From: Vibrio panuliri
GTDB taxonomy: Bacteria; Pseudomonadota; Gammaproteobacteria; Enterobacterales; Vibrionaceae
Assembly: GCF_009938205.1 (NCBI RefSeq)
Contig: NZ_AP019654.1
Location: forward strand, 1,054,001-1,118,000
DNA length: 64,000 nucleotides
Direction: 5' to 3'
Positions 1-10,238 of the stretch are shown here, in pieces (position 1 is the first letter of the stretch; each line of letters starts with the position of its first letter). The notes beneath the pieces are model-generated. The model was not told the origin of the DNA, did not search any database, and was given only the letters and a program-made list of their open reading frames with translations. Both the position numbers and the translations under genes were made by a program.

Positions 1-743
1 ACAAAGATTGGCGCGAAGCGATCAATAACTGTGAAGCGCTGCTCTCTGAAACATCAACAACACTGCGTGAATTGCAAGACACCTTGCAAGCGGCTGGTGA
101 TGAGTTGCAAACGCAGATCCTCGACATCCAAGAAATTGTCTATGGCGATGATGAGCTTGAGTTTATTGAAGAGACGCTGTTTGGCCTACAGATGAAACTG
201 GACCGCATTACCAGTTGGGGTCAACAGGCGATCGACTTGTGGATCGGTTACGACCGCCACGTGCACAAGTTTATCCGTACCGCAATCGATATGGACAAAA
301 ACCGTGCCTTTAGCACTCGTCTGCGTCAATCACTCAAAGACTATTTCGACATGCCTTGGTACTTAACTTATGCCGATGCAGAGCGTTTGATCGACTTGCG
401 TGACGAAGCCCTAGTGCTGCGTGACGATGAGGTTACCGGTCAAGTGCCGATGGAAGTGGAATACGAAGAATATCAACAAGTCAATGATGAGCTATCCGAA
501 AGGATCGGTGAGATGCTTAAAGCTCATAAAGAGCAGGGCATGCCTATCGACCTTGGTGTGGTACTACGCGACTACTTGTCTGCCCACCCACGAACTCATC
601 ACTTTGATTTAGCGCGAATTGTCGTTGATCAAGCGGTAAGACTTGGCTACTCCGAGTCGGATTACCAAGCTGTTCAGCCAGACTGGCAAGCGATTAACGA
701 ATTTGGTGCAAAGGTACAAGCAAATGTCATCGACAGATACTAA
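1..743 (+). CDS. mukF: Chromosome partition protein MukF, C-terminal part (5' end outside window)
   Basis: Kleisin subunit of the MukBEF condensin, which bridges the MukB heads and binds MukE dimers in the nucleoid. The frame is open from the first bases (codons begin at position 3) and gives the last 246 residues, somewhat over half of the roughly 440-residue family protein. The part seen is acidic and helical, as expected for the middle region and the C-terminal winged-helix part that contacts the MukB head. The gene runs into mukE, whose start lies 20 bases inside it, in the usual mukF-mukE-mukB order. Identity rests on the residues seen and on the two following genes. Confidence 0.95.
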   Translation, partial: KDWREAINNCEALLSETSTTLRELQDTLQAAGDELQTQILDIQEIVYGDDELEFIEETLFGLQMKLDRITSWGQQAIDLWIGYDRHVHKFIRTAIDMDKNRAFSTRLRQSLKDYFDMPWYLTYADAERLIDLRDEALVLRDDEVTGQVPMEVEYEEYQQVNDELSERIGEMLKAHKEQGMPIDLGVVLRDYLSAHPRTHHFDLARIVVDQAVRLGYSESDYQAVQPDWQAINEFGAKVQANVIDRY

Positions 744-1458
744 CGAATACATGTCAGAGAATCTGGCAAAAGCAATCTCAAATCCGCTCTTTCCTGCGCT
801 TGATAGCATGTTACGAGCAGGTCGTCACGTATCAAGTGAAGATTTGGACAACCACGCACTGCTGGCGGATTTTGAAACTGAGTTAGCGCTGTTTTATCAG
901 CGTTACAACACTGAACTGGTAAAAGCGCCGGAAGGCTTTTTCTATCTGCGCCCGCGCTCAACGTCGCTGATTAGCCGTAGCGTGCTATCTGAGCTTGATA
1001 TGCTGGTGGGTAAGGTATTGTGTTTCCTATACCTTAGCCCTGAGCGTTTGGCTCACGAAGGTATTTTTACCAATCAAGAACTGTATGAAGAATTGATTCA
1101 ACTGACCGATGAAACCAAGCTGATGAAGTTGGTGACTAACCGTGCTACGGGGTCAGATCTGGATAAAGAAAAACTATTTGAAAAAGTTCGTACCTCGCTA
1201 CGCCGTTTGCGTCGCCTTGGCATGATCATCAATATCGGTGAGACCGGTAAGTTCCGCATCAGCGAAGCGGTATTTCGTTTTGGTGCCGATGTTCGTGTTG
1301 GCGATGACATGCGTGAAGCGCAACTGCGTTTGATCCGTGATGGTGAAGCGGTTGTGCATACCCAAGAGCCAAGCCAAGGCAGCTTGTTGACCGATGATGA
1401 GCAACAAGACACGGAACTTGACGTAGTCGCACACGAAGAAACAGAGGGCGAAGCATGA
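724..1458 (+). CDS. mukE: Chromosome partition protein MukE
   Basis: Accessory winged-helix subunit of MukBEF that binds MukF and modulates MukB ATPase and DNA binding. The 244-residue product closely follows E. coli MukE (234 aa): NPLFPALDS near residue 20, [17 protein letters not shown] block (here [15 protein letters not shown]), [12 protein letters not shown], and [12 protein letters not shown] near the C-terminus, then an acidic tail. A longer reading frame exists upstream, but the ATG at 724 gives the expected MSST N-terminus and overlaps the mukF end by 20 bases, which suggests translational coupling. The stop overlaps the mukB start (ATGA). Confidence 0.95.
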   Translation: MSSTDTNEYMSENLAKAISNPLFPALDSMLRAGRHVSSEDLDNHALLADFETELALFYQRYNTELVKAPEGFFYLRPRSTSLISRSVLSELDMLVGKVLCFLYLSPERLAHEGIFTNQELYEELIQLTDETKLMKLVTNRATGSDLDKEKLFEKVRTSLRRLRRLGMIINIGETGKFRISEAVFRFGADVRVGDDMREAQLRLIRDGEAVVHTQEPSQGSLLTDDEQQDTELDVVAHEETEGEA

Positions 1459-4400
1459 TTCAACGCGGTAAATATCAATCGCTGACCATGATCAACTGGA
1501 ACGGCTTCTTTGCTCGTACATTTGATATCGATGGTCTCGTCACCACACTATCTGGTGGTAACGGTGCGGGTAAGTCGACCACCATGGCGGCGTTTATCAC
1601 AGCACTTATTCCTGACCAAACACTACTTCACTTCCGTAACACCACAGAGGCGGGCAGCAGCCAATCGTCTCGCGATAAAGGTCTTTACGGTAAATTGCAG
1701 CCAGGTGCGTGTTATGCAGCGCTAGATGTAGTGAACTCACGTAACCAACGTCTACTGTTCGCGGTTAAACTGCAGCAAGTGGCGGGTCGTGATAAGAAAG
1801 TCGACATCAAACCTTTCGTTATCCAAGGTTTACCAAGTGACGTTAAGCCATGTGATGTGCTGATTGAAAGCGTATCTGAGACGCAAGCGCGCGTACGTCA
1901 AATCAACGAAGTGAAAGAGAGCATCGCCAAGTACGAAGGCGTGCAATTCAAAGCATTTTCTTCAGTGGTAGATTACCACGCGCAAATGTTTGAGTTTGGC
2001 GTGATCCCTAAGAAGCTACGTAACTCTTCCGATCGCTCAAAGTTCTACCGCTTGATCGAAGCCTCGCTTTACGGTGGTATCTCTAGTGCGATTACGCGTT
2101 CACTGCGCGACTACCTACTGCCACAAAATGGCGGGGTAAAAAAAGCATTCCAAGATATGGAGTCGGCGCTGCGTGAAAACCGCATGACGCTAGAAGCAAT
2201 CAAAACCACTCAGGCTGACCGTGATCTATTCAAACACCTGATCACTGAGTCAACCAACTATGTAGCGGCTGACTACATGCGTCACGCCAATGATCGCCGT
2301 AACAAGCTTGATCAAACGATGACTCTGCGTGGCGAACTGTTTGGTTCACGTCAAAGCCTGATTGAGCAAAATTCATTGCTAAACCGCGTTCACGAAGAAC
2401 TTGAAATGCTGGTGGAAAGTGAAGCGGCACTTGAGCAAGACTACCAAGCGGCATCTGACCACTTGCAGTTGGTGCAAAATGCACTGCGCCAACAAGAGAA
2501 GATCGAACGTTACCAAGAAGATCTAGAGCAGCTAAGTGAGCGCCTAGAAGAGCAGTTGATGGTAGTGGAAGAAGCACAAGAGCGCGTTCTGATGGCTGAA
2601 GAGCAATCAACGGTTGCTGAAGAAGAAGTTGATAGTCTAAAAACGCAACTGGCTGATTACCAACAAGCGTTGGATATGCAGCAAACTCGTGCACTGCAAT
2701 ATCAACAAGCGGTTCAGGCACTGGAAAAAGCTAAGCAACTGCTAAGTAATGACGCTCTAACTGCAGAATCAGCGCAAGCTTTGGTTGCTGAATTAAAGCA
2801 GCGTGAAGCAGACAGCACCACCACACTACTTGCGCTTAAGCATAAGCTTGATATGTCGTCGGCAGCAGCGCAGCAATTTGAGACCGCGCTTCAACTGGTG
2901 ACGAGCATTGTTGGTACGGTTGAACGCAGTCAAGCGGCTGAGCAAGCGAAAAGTGCGATTGCACAAGGCCGTGAAGCGAAGCAACTGAATGACAATGAGT
3001 CGCAGTGGCGCGCTCAATACCGTGACCTTGAGCGTAGCTTAAATCAGCAACGTCAAGCACGTGAACTCGTGCAAGAGTATCAAAAGCAGCACCATGTCGA
3101 ATTGGCAGATGAGCTGAGCTTTGAACAAGAGCGCGAGCGTCATAGTGCGCAAATTGAATCACTTGAATATGCGCAAGAAGAATTGCGCGAACAGCGCAGT
3201 GAACAGCGCCGTTTAGAGCAAGATGCTGCGGCTGAAATCGCTAAGTTTGAAGCCATTGCACCAACTTGGATTGCCGCCAACGATGCACTAGAAAACTTGC
3301 GTGAGCAAAGTGGTGCAGAGCTGGTTGATAGCCAAGCGGTTATGAGCCAAATGCAGCTTGTGCTTGAGCAAGAGAAGCAACAGTCAATTGCCAAAGATAA
3401 GCTGGCTGAACGTCGTACGTTCCTAGATGGTGAAATCGAACGCCTAGCATCGCCTGGTGGTTCAAATGATTCACGCTTAAAAGGTTTGGCTGACACCCTA
3501 GGCGGTGTACTGCTATCTGAAATTTACGACGACATCACGATTGATGACGCGCCGTACTTCAGTGCGATGTACGGTCCGGCTCGTCACGCGATTGTGGTAT
3601 CCGATCTGTCTGGCATCGAAGAGAAGCTGGTTGAGCTAGATGATTGTCCAGAAGATTTGTACATCATTGAAGGCGATATCGATGCCTTTGATGACAGCTC
3701 ATTCAACGCAGAAGAGTTAGAAGGCGCAGTGTGCGTTCGTCTCAACGACCGTCAAATGCGTTACTCACGTTTGCCGGAGATTCCATTGTTTGGTCGCGCA
3801 GCGCGCGAGCAACGTTTGGAACTGCTGCGCTCTGAGCGCGAAGAAGTGGTGGAAGAGCACGCTAAAGCGGCATTCGATTCACAGAAACTGCAGCGTCTGT
3901 ACCAAGCGTTCAATAACTTTGTAGCTAAGCACATTCAAGTGGCGTTTGAAGCGGACCCTGAGCAAGCTCTGCAAAAAGTGCGTGATAAGCGTAACCAATT
4001 TGTTCGTCAGCTTGCCGAGCTAGATGGCAAAGAGCAGCAGCAACGTGCCCAGCTACTGGGTAGCCGACAAGCCATTGCACTGCTTGATAAACTAGCGCCA
4101 ACCATGCGCTTTATCGAAGATGAAACGCTAGAAGCACGTTTCGCTGAAATCGAAGAGAAGCTTACTCAAGTCTCTCAAGCGAAAGCGTTCCTAACGCAAC
4201 ATGCCAAAGCGCTAGAGTCACTAGAGAAAGTGGCGGGTGCGCTTGATGCTGACCCTGAGCAATTTGAAGCGCTAGAAGCGGAATACCAAGCGGCTGACCT
4301 ACAGTTGCAAACGCTGAAAACCCAGATCTTTGCCTTGTCTGATTTGGTAGAGCGTCGCCACTATTTTGCTTACTCAGACTCAGTGGATTTATTGAGTAAG

Positions 4401-5912
4401 AGCAGTGAACTTAGTGAGCAGCTAAAAGCAAAATTGGTCCAAGCGGAACAGCTTCGTACTCGCAGCCGAGATGAGCTAAAACAGTCGCAAGACCAAATGA
4501 ACCAATACAACCAAGTATTGGCATCATTAAAGAGCTCACACCAAGCGAAACTGGAAACGGTTCAAGAGTTTAAGCAAGAGCTGCAAGAGTACGGCGTAAC
4601 CGCTGACGAGGGTGCAGCAGAGCGTGCGCAGCGTCGTCGTGACGAGCTAAATGAGCGTCTACATACATCTCGCAGCCGTAAGAGTGAGTACGAGCGTACG
4701 ATCACTTCAACTGAGCTGGAAATGAAAGCGCTGGCTAAGCGCATGAAGAAAGTTCAGAAAGATTATGCAGAGCTACGTACTTTCGTCGTGGCAGCAAAAG
4801 CGGGTTGGTGCTCAGTATTGCGTCTTGCGCGTGAAAACGACGTTGAACGTCGTCTACACAAGCGTGAACTGGCTTACATGTCAGCGGCTGAACTGCGTTC
4901 AATGTCAGATAAATCATTGGGTGCATTGCGTCTTGCTGTGGCAGACAATGACGACCTACGTGATTCACTGCGTCTATCGGAAGATACCGCGCATCCAGAG
5001 CGTAAGGTTCTGTTCTACATTGCTGTTTACCAACACCTACGTGAGCGTATTCGCCAAGATATCATCCGTACCGATGATCCGGTTGAAGCGATCGAAGAGA
5101 TGGAAGTGGAGCTAGCGCGTCTAACAGAAGAGCTAACGCAACGTGAAAACCGTCTCGCGATCAGCTCTGACTCGGTTGCAAGCATCATCAAGAAGACGAT
5201 CCAGCGTGAGCAAAACCGTATTCGTATGCTAAACCAAGGCTTGTCGAACATCTCGTTCGGTCAAGTGAAAGGCGTGCGTCTAAACGTGAAGATCCGCGAA
5301 AGTCACGAAGTGCTACTTAACGGTCTAGCGGCGCAGCAAGAGCAACATAAAGACTTGTTTGAAACGACGCGCTACACCTTCTCTGAAGCCATGGCGAAGT
5401 TGTTCCAACGTGTGAACCCACACATCGATATGGGGCAACGTTCACCGCAAGTATTGGGTGAAGAGCTACTGGATTACCGTAACTACCTAGAGTTAAGCGT
5501 AGAAGTAAATCGTGGTTCTGATGGTTGGCTACAAGCGGAATCGGGCGCACTTTCAACGGGTGAGGCGATCGGTACTGGTCAGTCAATCCTATTGATGGTG
5601 GTGCAAAGCTGGGAAGAAGAATCCCGTCGTCTGCGCAGTAAAGACATTATCCCATGTCGCCTACTGTTCTTGGATGAGGCGGCTCGTCTCGATGGTAAAT
5701 CAATCTCGACGCTGTTTGAACTGTGTGACCGTCTGGATATGCAGCTTCTCATCGCCGCACCAGAGAATATCAGCCCAGAGAAAGGTACCACTTACAAACT
5801 GGTTCGTAAGGTATTTAAAGACCACGAACATGTACACGTAGTGGGGCTGCGTGGCTTTGGTCAGACAGACCAAGCAAAAAGCGAAGTTCAAGAGTTGATG
5901 GAAGAACTCTAA
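1455..5912 (+). CDS. mukB: Chromosome partition protein MukB (SMC-like ATPase)
   Basis: SMC-like ATPase core of MukBEF that organises and helps segregate the chromosome. The 1485 residues match the E. coli length (1486). Walker [10 protein letters not shown] lies at residues 34-42; two very long Glu/Gln-rich coiled coils flank a central hinge (roughly 645-780); the ABC signature-like [12 protein letters not shown] is near 1365 and the Walker [12 protein letters not shown] near 1402. The start overlaps mukE by four bases. It is the last gene of the operon and is followed by an intrinsic terminator. The coiled-coil composition produces several antisense open frames, which are not genes. Confidence 0.98.
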   Translation: MIQRGKYQSLTMINWNGFFARTFDIDGLVTTLSGGNGAGKSTTMAAFITALIPDQTLLHFRNTTEAGSSQSSRDKGLYGKLQPGACYAALDVVNSRNQRLLFAVKLQQVAGRDKKVDIKPFVIQGLPSDVKPCDVLIESVSETQARVRQINEVKESIAKYEGVQFKAFSSVVDYHAQMFEFGVIPKKLRNSSDRSKFYRLIEASLYGGISSAITRSLRDYLLPQNGGVKKAFQDMESALRENRMTLEAIKTTQADRDLFKHLITESTNYVAADYMRHANDRRNKLDQTMTLRGELFGSRQSLIEQNSLLNRVHEELEMLVESEAALEQDYQAASDHLQLVQNALRQQEKIERYQEDLEQLSERLEEQLMVVEEAQERVLMAEEQSTVAEEEVDSLKTQLADYQQALDMQQTRALQYQQAVQALEKAKQLLSNDALTAESAQALVAELKQREADSTTTLLALKHKLDMSSAAAQQFETALQLVTSIVGTVERSQAAEQAKSAIAQGREAKQLNDNESQWRAQYRDLERSLNQQRQARELVQEYQKQHHVELADELSFEQERERHSAQIESLEYAQEELREQRSEQRRLEQDAAAEIAKFEAIAPTWIAANDALENLREQSGAELVDSQAVMSQMQLVLEQEKQQSIAKDKLAERRTFLDGEIERLASPGGSNDSRLKGLADTLGGVLLSEIYDDITIDDAPYFSAMYGPARHAIVVSDLSGIEEKLVELDDCPEDLYIIEGDIDAFDDSSFNAEELEGAVCVRLNDRQMRYSRLPEIPLFGRAAREQRLELLRSEREEVVEEHAKAAFDSQKLQRLYQAFNNFVAKHIQVAFEADPEQALQKVRDKRNQFVRQLAELDGKEQQQRAQLLGSRQAIALLDKLAPTMRFIEDETLEARFAEIEEKLTQVSQAKAFLTQHAKALESLEKVAGALDADPEQFEALEAEYQAADLQLQTLKTQIFALSDLVERRHYFAYSDSVDLLSKSSELSEQLKAKLVQAEQLRTRSRDELKQSQDQMNQYNQVLASLKSSHQAKLETVQEFKQELQEYGVTADEGAAERAQRRRDELNERLHTSRSRKSEYERTITSTELEMKALAKRMKKVQKDYAELRTFVVAAKAGWCSVLRLARENDVERRLHKRELAYMSAAELRSMSDKSLGALRLAVADNDDLRDSLRLSEDTAHPERKVLFYIAVYQHLRERIRQDIIRTDDPVEAIEEMEVELARLTEELTQRENRLAISSDSVASIIKKTIQREQNRIRMLNQGLSNISFGQVKGVRLNVKIRESHEVLLNGLAAQQEQHKDLFETTRYTFSEAMAKLFQRVNPHIDMGQRSPQVLGEELLDYRNYLELSVEVNRGSDGWLQAESGALSTGEAIGTGQSILLMVVQSWEEESRRLRSKDIIPCRLLFLDEAARLDGKSISTLFELCDRLDMQLLIAAPENISPEKGTTYKLVRKVFKDHEHVHVVGLRGFGQTDQAKSEVQELMEEL

Positions 5913-5955
5913 GCTAGATTAAGAGTCATTAACTTCCGTTCTTGGGACTATGAAG

Positions 5956-5990
5956 ACCGTGCCGCTATTTCAGCCGCACGGTTTTTTTTA
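5956..5990 (+). terminator. Intrinsic terminator after mukFEB
   Basis: Inverted repeat ACCGTGC (5956-5962) and GCACGGT (5976-5982) followed by a run of eight T. It sits 44 bases after the mukB stop. Confidence 0.85.
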
Positions 5991-6175
5991 TCTTGTGTCA
6001 TTGAATGTATTGGTTGCCGTCATATAAAGTGCAAGATGAATGCGAAATTGTTATTGATATTCTTAAGAATAATACATTTGTCAAAGGCAAGATATTTTAG
6101 AATCGGTCCACAAAATTTCTCGACGGGGACGATTGAGTAGAGTGGACAATAGTGCGGTATTAATAAAGGGGTGTC

Positions 6176-6880
6176 ATGACACAGACTAAAATGCTGATTG
6201 TTGAAGACGACATAAAGCTTCAACAGATGCTTAAGGAATATTTTGTTGCGAAGCAGTTTGAGGTTGCAACACTTGACGATGGCAGCCAAGCGGTAGAAAC
6301 CATAGTACAAACTCAACCGGATATTGTGCTACTAGACTTGATGCTTCCTGTCATGGATGGACTGACAATTTGCCGACAGATACGCAGTTTGTATCGCGGT
6401 AAGCTACTTATGCTAACCGCGAGTGATGACGACTTTGACCATGTCGCAGGGCTTGAAACTGGCGCTGATGATTATGTCACCAAACCAATTAAACCAAGGG
6501 TGTTGCTCGCGAGAGTGAGAACGCTGCTTCGTCGCAACGCAGAGCCTATGAGTTCTGAAGAAGATGAGCACCAACTGGTCTTCGGAGAGCTTTGCTTAAA
6601 CCGACGGTACAAAAAATGCGAGTTGTCATCGAGTTTAGTGCCATTGACTGACAGTGAGTTTGATTTGTTGTGGCTATTAGCGAGTGATCCAGACACGCCT
6701 CTGTCTCGTGACTATTTAACCCAAACCATTCGTGGCATTGAATATGATGGCATCGACCGTACTATTGATAATAAAGTCGTGCGTCTGCGCAAACTGTTAG
6801 GAACTGACAAGTCAGGGCAGGAGAGAGTACAAACCATTCGCGGACAAGGCTATTTGTTTGTTTCAACGGCTTGGGCCTAG
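6176..6880 (+). CDS. OmpR-family response regulator, RstA-like
   Basis: DNA-binding response regulator of a two-component system. Receiver domain at residues 1-115 with acidic pocket E10/D11/D12, phospho-acceptor D54 (IVLLDLMLP) and the TKP lysine loop; winged-helix effector at about 130-234. The C-terminal stretch with IRGIEYDGIDR and IRGQGYLF resembles E. coli RstA more than PhoB or OmpR, and the next gene resembles RstB. GGGGTG just upstream of the ATG serves as ribosome binding site. The kinase follows after 59 bases. RstA in E. coli is under PhoP control; nothing in this sequence shows whether that holds here, so the RstA name is by resemblance only. Confidence 0.88.
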   Translation: MTQTKMLIVEDDIKLQQMLKEYFVAKQFEVATLDDGSQAVETIVQTQPDIVLLDLMLPVMDGLTICRQIRSLYRGKLLMLTASDDDFDHVAGLETGADDYVTKPIKPRVLLARVRTLLRRNAEPMSSEEDEHQLVFGELCLNRRYKKCELSSSLVPLTDSEFDLLWLLASDPDTPLSRDYLTQTIRGIEYDGIDRTIDNKVVRLRKLLGTDKSGQERVQTIRGQGYLFVSTAWA

Positions 6881-6939
6881 CCAACGCTAGGTTGCTCTCA
6901 AATCGTTGATTAACATTAACCACGCTTGAGAAAAGAACG

Positions 6940-8253
6940 ATGCGACGGATTTATATTGAGTCTATTTTGGGGGTTTGTCTGTGCTTCCTTGCCAGTTTAG
7001 CGCTATATGAGGTGATTGTTTTTAAGTTCAACACCGATGATGAAATTGTATTGGCGCAATATGAAGCGGAAGCGTTTCAACATGTCATTGATGGTATCGC
7101 TGTTAGTCAAGGGGTCGAGTCGGCAGAAAAAGCGCTTGCCCACTACGCGCAAGGCTCTAAAAACGTGCTGACAATTTATCAAGAGCAGGACGAGAAACCG
7201 CAGTTTGTAAAAGACTACCGACAAGATTTCCCATTAAAACAAGCATTTCTTGACTATGACGAACTGTGGCTAACACTGACCGGTGGCAACAACTGGTATC
7301 GTATTAGCCCGGATATAGATCAGCAGGTCTATCAACACATTGACTTAGAAGACAGCTTGATTTGGTTGTTCTTTGTGTGCGGATTTGTACTCTACAGTTT
7401 TTGCCACCTTTTCATCATCTTCCGTCGAGTGAAACAACTCGAGCAAGCCACGATACATTTCTCAAAGGGCGACTTTTCTTACCGTGTTGACACCTCAAAT
7501 GGGGCGACGTTGGGGCGCTTAAATCACGCGTTTAATCATATGGCAGATAAAGTTTCTCAATTGATTGACGCCAACCGCTCACTCACCAATGCCATTGCCC
7601 ATGAAATGAGAACCCCAATATTCCGGATTCAATGGCAAGCAGACCTGCTACGAGAGACACCAATGAGCGACCAGCAGCGGTCAAAGCTGGATAGTATCGT
7701 TGAAGATACTGAAGAAATGGAAATGATGGTCGATGAGTTGCTCTACTATGCGCGACTGGACAGTGGTCGCTGTCAGTTAACACTTGAAACGATTGCTGTT
7801 GAACCGTTTATTACGGACTTAATCGCTCGCTGGCAGAGCGAAACAAAACTTCAACTCGGTGTGAAATGGCGTTGTGCGGATGCCGAGCAATCGAGCATTG
7901 CGCTGATCGCAGACCGTCGATTATTCAAACGTGCGCTTGAAAACTTGGTTCGAAATGCCTTTAAGTATGCATCAAGTCAAATCGTCATTGAGTTGGTAGA
8001 AAATGAGCGCCAGCAACTAGGAATAGCTGTGCATGACGATGGACCCGGCGTGCCGTTTGAGCAACGTGAACATCTGTTTGAACCCTTCTACGTAGGAAAT
8101 AAAGCGCGTAACAAAACTCAGAGTGGTCATGGTCTTGGCTTGTCAATTGTGGATAAAATCTGCATCCAACATGATGCCCATGTGGAGGTCGAGGATAGCC
8201 CGTTATTAGGTGGGGCTATGTTTACTATGGCCTTTAATTTTGTCACTGAATAG
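6940..8253 (+). CDS. Sensor histidine kinase, RstB-like
   Basis: Membrane sensor kinase, partner of the preceding regulator. 437 residues, near E. coli RstB (433). Transmembrane segment at about 9-29, a periplasmic domain of about 110 residues, a second membrane segment at about 140-162, HAMP linker (about 165-215), dimerisation domain with phospho-acceptor H221 in AHEMRTP, then the ATPase domain with N box (LVRNAFKYA), G1 box DDGPGVP, EPFYVG and G2 box GHGLGLS. The kinase catalytic motifs are intact. The periplasmic domain shows no family I recognise, so the signal is unknown. The neighbouring exported-protein genes lie downstream on the same strand and might be targets; that is inference. 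Confidence 0.9.
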   Translation: MRRIYIESILGVCLCFLASLALYEVIVFKFNTDDEIVLAQYEAEAFQHVIDGIAVSQGVESAEKALAHYAQGSKNVLTIYQEQDEKPQFVKDYRQDFPLKQAFLDYDELWLTLTGGNNWYRISPDIDQQVYQHIDLEDSLIWLFFVCGFVLYSFCHLFIIFRRVKQLEQATIHFSKGDFSYRVDTSNGATLGRLNHAFNHMADKVSQLIDANRSLTNAIAHEMRTPIFRIQWQADLLRETPMSDQQRSKLDSIVEDTEEMEMMVDELLYYARLDSGRCQLTLETIAVEPFITDLIARWQSETKLQLGVKWRCADAEQSSIALIADRRLFKRALENLVRNAFKYASSQIVIELVENERQQLGIAVHDDGPGVPFEQREHLFEPFYVGNKARNKTQSGHGLGLSIVDKICIQHDAHVEVEDSPLLGGAMFTMAFNFVTE

Positions 8254-8329
8254 CTGACAAACTCATACAGTAAAACTGCAACGATATGGTGATAATAGCC
8301 AGCAAGTGTTGAGAATTAGGGGATAGACT

Positions 8330-8890
8330 GTGTTCAAAACTGTGATGACTGTGACGTTGAGTTGCTTACTAGTTGCCTGTGCGGGAATGAACCCAAATGT
8401 GGGTGAAACGACCACCGATAGAGCGTGGAATGTCGGTGATTTTTCGACCGCTTATACCACAGCCAAACCGTATGCAGAACAGGGACAACCGTGGGCACAA
8501 CTCAGGTTAGGTATCTTTTATGCCAATGGCTGGGGCGTTGAAAAAGATGCTTCTCAAGCCGTTGCATGGTACCAAAAAGCATCAGTGCAAATGGCTGAGG
8601 GGGATTGGGCCGAAGGAAAAACGGTCGGAGCGACCGGTAAAACGGGCTACTTCAATCAAAATAGCGATGCTTTGATTGCTAAGTTCAACTTAGCTGAGAT
8701 GTACTTTCGCGGTGAAGGTGTCGCAAAAGATCTAGACAAGTCCTTATCGTTGGTTGAAGAAGTGATCGCTCAGTCTAATGGCAAACCAGTGTTTTTCTGT
8801 TGCGAGTTCTCCGAGCCAAGATATTTTAATCCCCCCCAGTTTGAAGCGTTAAAAGCCAAGATATTGGCTCAGAAGTCAGCACTTCAATAA
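8330..8890 (+). CDS. Sel1-repeat lipoprotein
   Basis: Predicted lipoprotein of 186 residues with two Sel1-like (TPR-type) repeats. GTG start with AGGGG eight bases upstream. Signal peptide ends in lipobox LVAC (Cys17); the residue after Cys is Ala, compatible with outer-membrane sorting. Sel1 units at about 54-84 (AQLRLGIFYANGWGVEKDAS) and 116-146 (AKFNLAEMYFRGEGVAKDLD), separated by a Gly-rich insert. Such repeats usually mediate protein contacts in the envelope. It is 76 bases after the RstB-like kinase gene and on the same strand, so co-transcription is possible. Specific role unknown. Confidence 0.8.
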   Translation: MFKTVMTVTLSCLLVACAGMNPNVGETTTDRAWNVGDFSTAYTTAKPYAEQGQPWAQLRLGIFYANGWGVEKDASQAVAWYQKASVQMAEGDWAEGKTVGATGKTGYFNQNSDALIAKFNLAEMYFRGEGVAKDLDKSLSLVEEVIAQSNGKPVFFCCEFSEPRYFNPPQFEALKAKILAQKSALQ

Positions 8891-8902
8891 TACTTAGTCA
8901 TT

Positions 8903-8956
8903 TCAAGGTGCTTGGTTCAGCGAGAGTTGTTTTGTTTGCACACAAAACAACGCGCC
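8903..8956 (+). repeat. Short interspersed repeat, copy 1 (hairpin type)
   Basis: Begins TCAAGGTGCTTGGTTCAGCG and contains a perfect 9-bp inverted repeat TTGTTTTGT (8927-8935) / ACAAAACAA (8942-8950) with a 6-base loop, then GCGC. The first 23 bases differ by one base from a second copy at 23615. It follows the stop of the Sel1 lipoprotein and may act as a transcript end, but has no long T run. Confidence 0.6.
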
Positions 8957-9147
8957 TGTTGTGTGCAAGTCACTGAGTATATAAGCACCTCTTCATTTAC
9001 TGATATTAAATAAGCAATTTTATACGTGTTATATCATTGCTGGAAAAGTGTGGCTGTTATTTGGTGTGTTAGATTGATTGGCGGTATTGCTGATTAAATT
9101 TTTAATGTTTTTTGCTAATTATAATTTAATTTTTTGGATGAATTTAA

Positions 9148-9552
9148 ATGCGTAAGGTTTTGTTTTCTATTTTGGTGAGTTTGATTTTATTTGGTTGTGG
9201 TTCTCTACGATTCACAACCGTAAAATTAGTGGAAGCTGATCAGTTTACTTTGTGCGATATGGCTTATAACTCGCAAGAAGCTTCAACGCAAAGAGATGCG
9301 CGACTTGAACTAGAAATGCGAGGCAGAGACTGGCAGGCATCAACCTGCCAATACAATGCTATGAATGAAAAGAATCGCCGTGAGCAGAGCAACGCTCCTG
9401 TACCTATGATGATACATGATCCGGTTTGGGATGAGCGAGCAAAAGCATACGAAAAAAATAAAAGTGGCACGGTGTCAATTAATAGTCCCCAAAAAGCTAA
9501 CGATGAAATCGAAATAGATAGCGACAAAATTAAGCAATGGCTAGGGCTGTAA
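9148..9552 (+). CDS. Hypothetical lipoprotein
   Basis: I do not recognise the family. 134 residues with a lipoprotein signal peptide and lipobox LFGC (Cys17). The mature part is polar and charged, with two further cysteines (in TLCDMAYNS and STCQYN) that could form a disulfide, and a Lys/Asp-rich C-terminus; no membrane segment beyond the signal. The upstream region is very AT-rich. The next lipoprotein gene begins two bases after its stop, so the two are probably translated from one message. Confidence 0.65.
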   Translation: MRKVLFSILVSLILFGCGSLRFTTVKLVEADQFTLCDMAYNSQEASTQRDARLELEMRGRDWQASTCQYNAMNEKNRREQSNAPVPMMIHDPVWDERAKAYEKNKSGTVSINSPQKANDEIEIDSDKIKQWLGL

Positions 9553-9554
9553 TT

Positions 9555-10163
9555 ATGAAAAAAATTATTTTAATTAGTGCAAGTTTACTGGTGTTAATAG
9601 CTTGCGCAAGCAATGACTACACGATGAAATATAAATCGGAATGTTCATTTGATATGGAGGGAGACCAGCCGCTTACTTTTTATGTGAACGGTAATATTGC
9701 CACATTAAGTGGTGTTGTTTGTGATGGTTCACCGGATGCGTTTACCAACATGATGGATGAAAACCCTAATATTACCGACTTACTATTTAAGAGTATTGAT
9801 GGTTCTGCTGATGACGAGGCGAATATTGAACTCGCATACATGGTACGTGAAGCTAAGCTTAACTCGCAAATTCGTCACAATGGACACATTGCCTCCGGGG
9901 GAACAGATTTATTTTTAGCGGGGGTGAAACGTTCCGTAGAAGAGGGGGCGAAAATAGGCGTACATAGCTGGGCTGGAAGTGATGGTATGCAAGGCGATGA
10001 GCTGCCAAGAAACCACAGTGAGCATCAGCGCTACCTAAACTATTACCGTGCAATGGGGATTGATACCGAGTTCTACTGGTACACATTGCGTGTCGCACCA
10101 GCCTCAGGGATGCACTATATGAGCATGTCTGAACTGCGTCAGTATGGATTTATAACCCACTAA
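9555..10163 (+). CDS. Lipoprotein with ClpP/crotonase-like fold signature
   Basis: Predicted envelope lipoprotein of 202 residues, with lipobox LIAC (Cys17). An open frame extends 18 bases upstream, but the ATG at 9555 gives the signal peptide directly. The C-terminal half has ASGGTDLFLAG (Ser114 within it), then VEEGAKIGVHSWAG (His137), a pattern like the Ser-containing turn and GVH segment of ClpP/SppA-type periplasmic proteins. A Ser/His protease activity is inference; a third catalytic residue was not identified. It lies between another lipoprotein and a metallopeptidase-like gene, all on one strand. Moderately AT-rich compared with the core genes around it. Confidence 0.6.
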   Translation: MKKIILISASLLVLIACASNDYTMKYKSECSFDMEGDQPLTFYVNGNIATLSGVVCDGSPDAFTNMMDENPNITDLLFKSIDGSADDEANIELAYMVREAKLNSQIRHNGHIASGGTDLFLAGVKRSVEEGAKIGVHSWAGSDGMQGDELPRNHSEHQRYLNYYRAMGIDTEFYWYTLRVAPASGMHYMSMSELRQYGFITH

Positions 10164-10238
10164 CTGCGTTTATAGTGGTTGGTTTTTGCTTACCACTATC
10201 GAGAGCATAGCTCTTATTCTGCATAAGGAATCATCGTT

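Noticed and set aside
2242..2721. 159-codon open frame on the minus strand inside mukB
   Set aside because: It lies wholly antisense to the conserved coiled-coil part of mukB, has no family or ribosome binding site, and such frames are expected from the codon composition.
10172..10199. ATAGTGGT/ACCACTAT inverted repeat between the ClpP-like and metallopeptidase genes as a terminator
   Set aside because: The loop is 12 bases and no T run follows, so it is not a convincing terminator.
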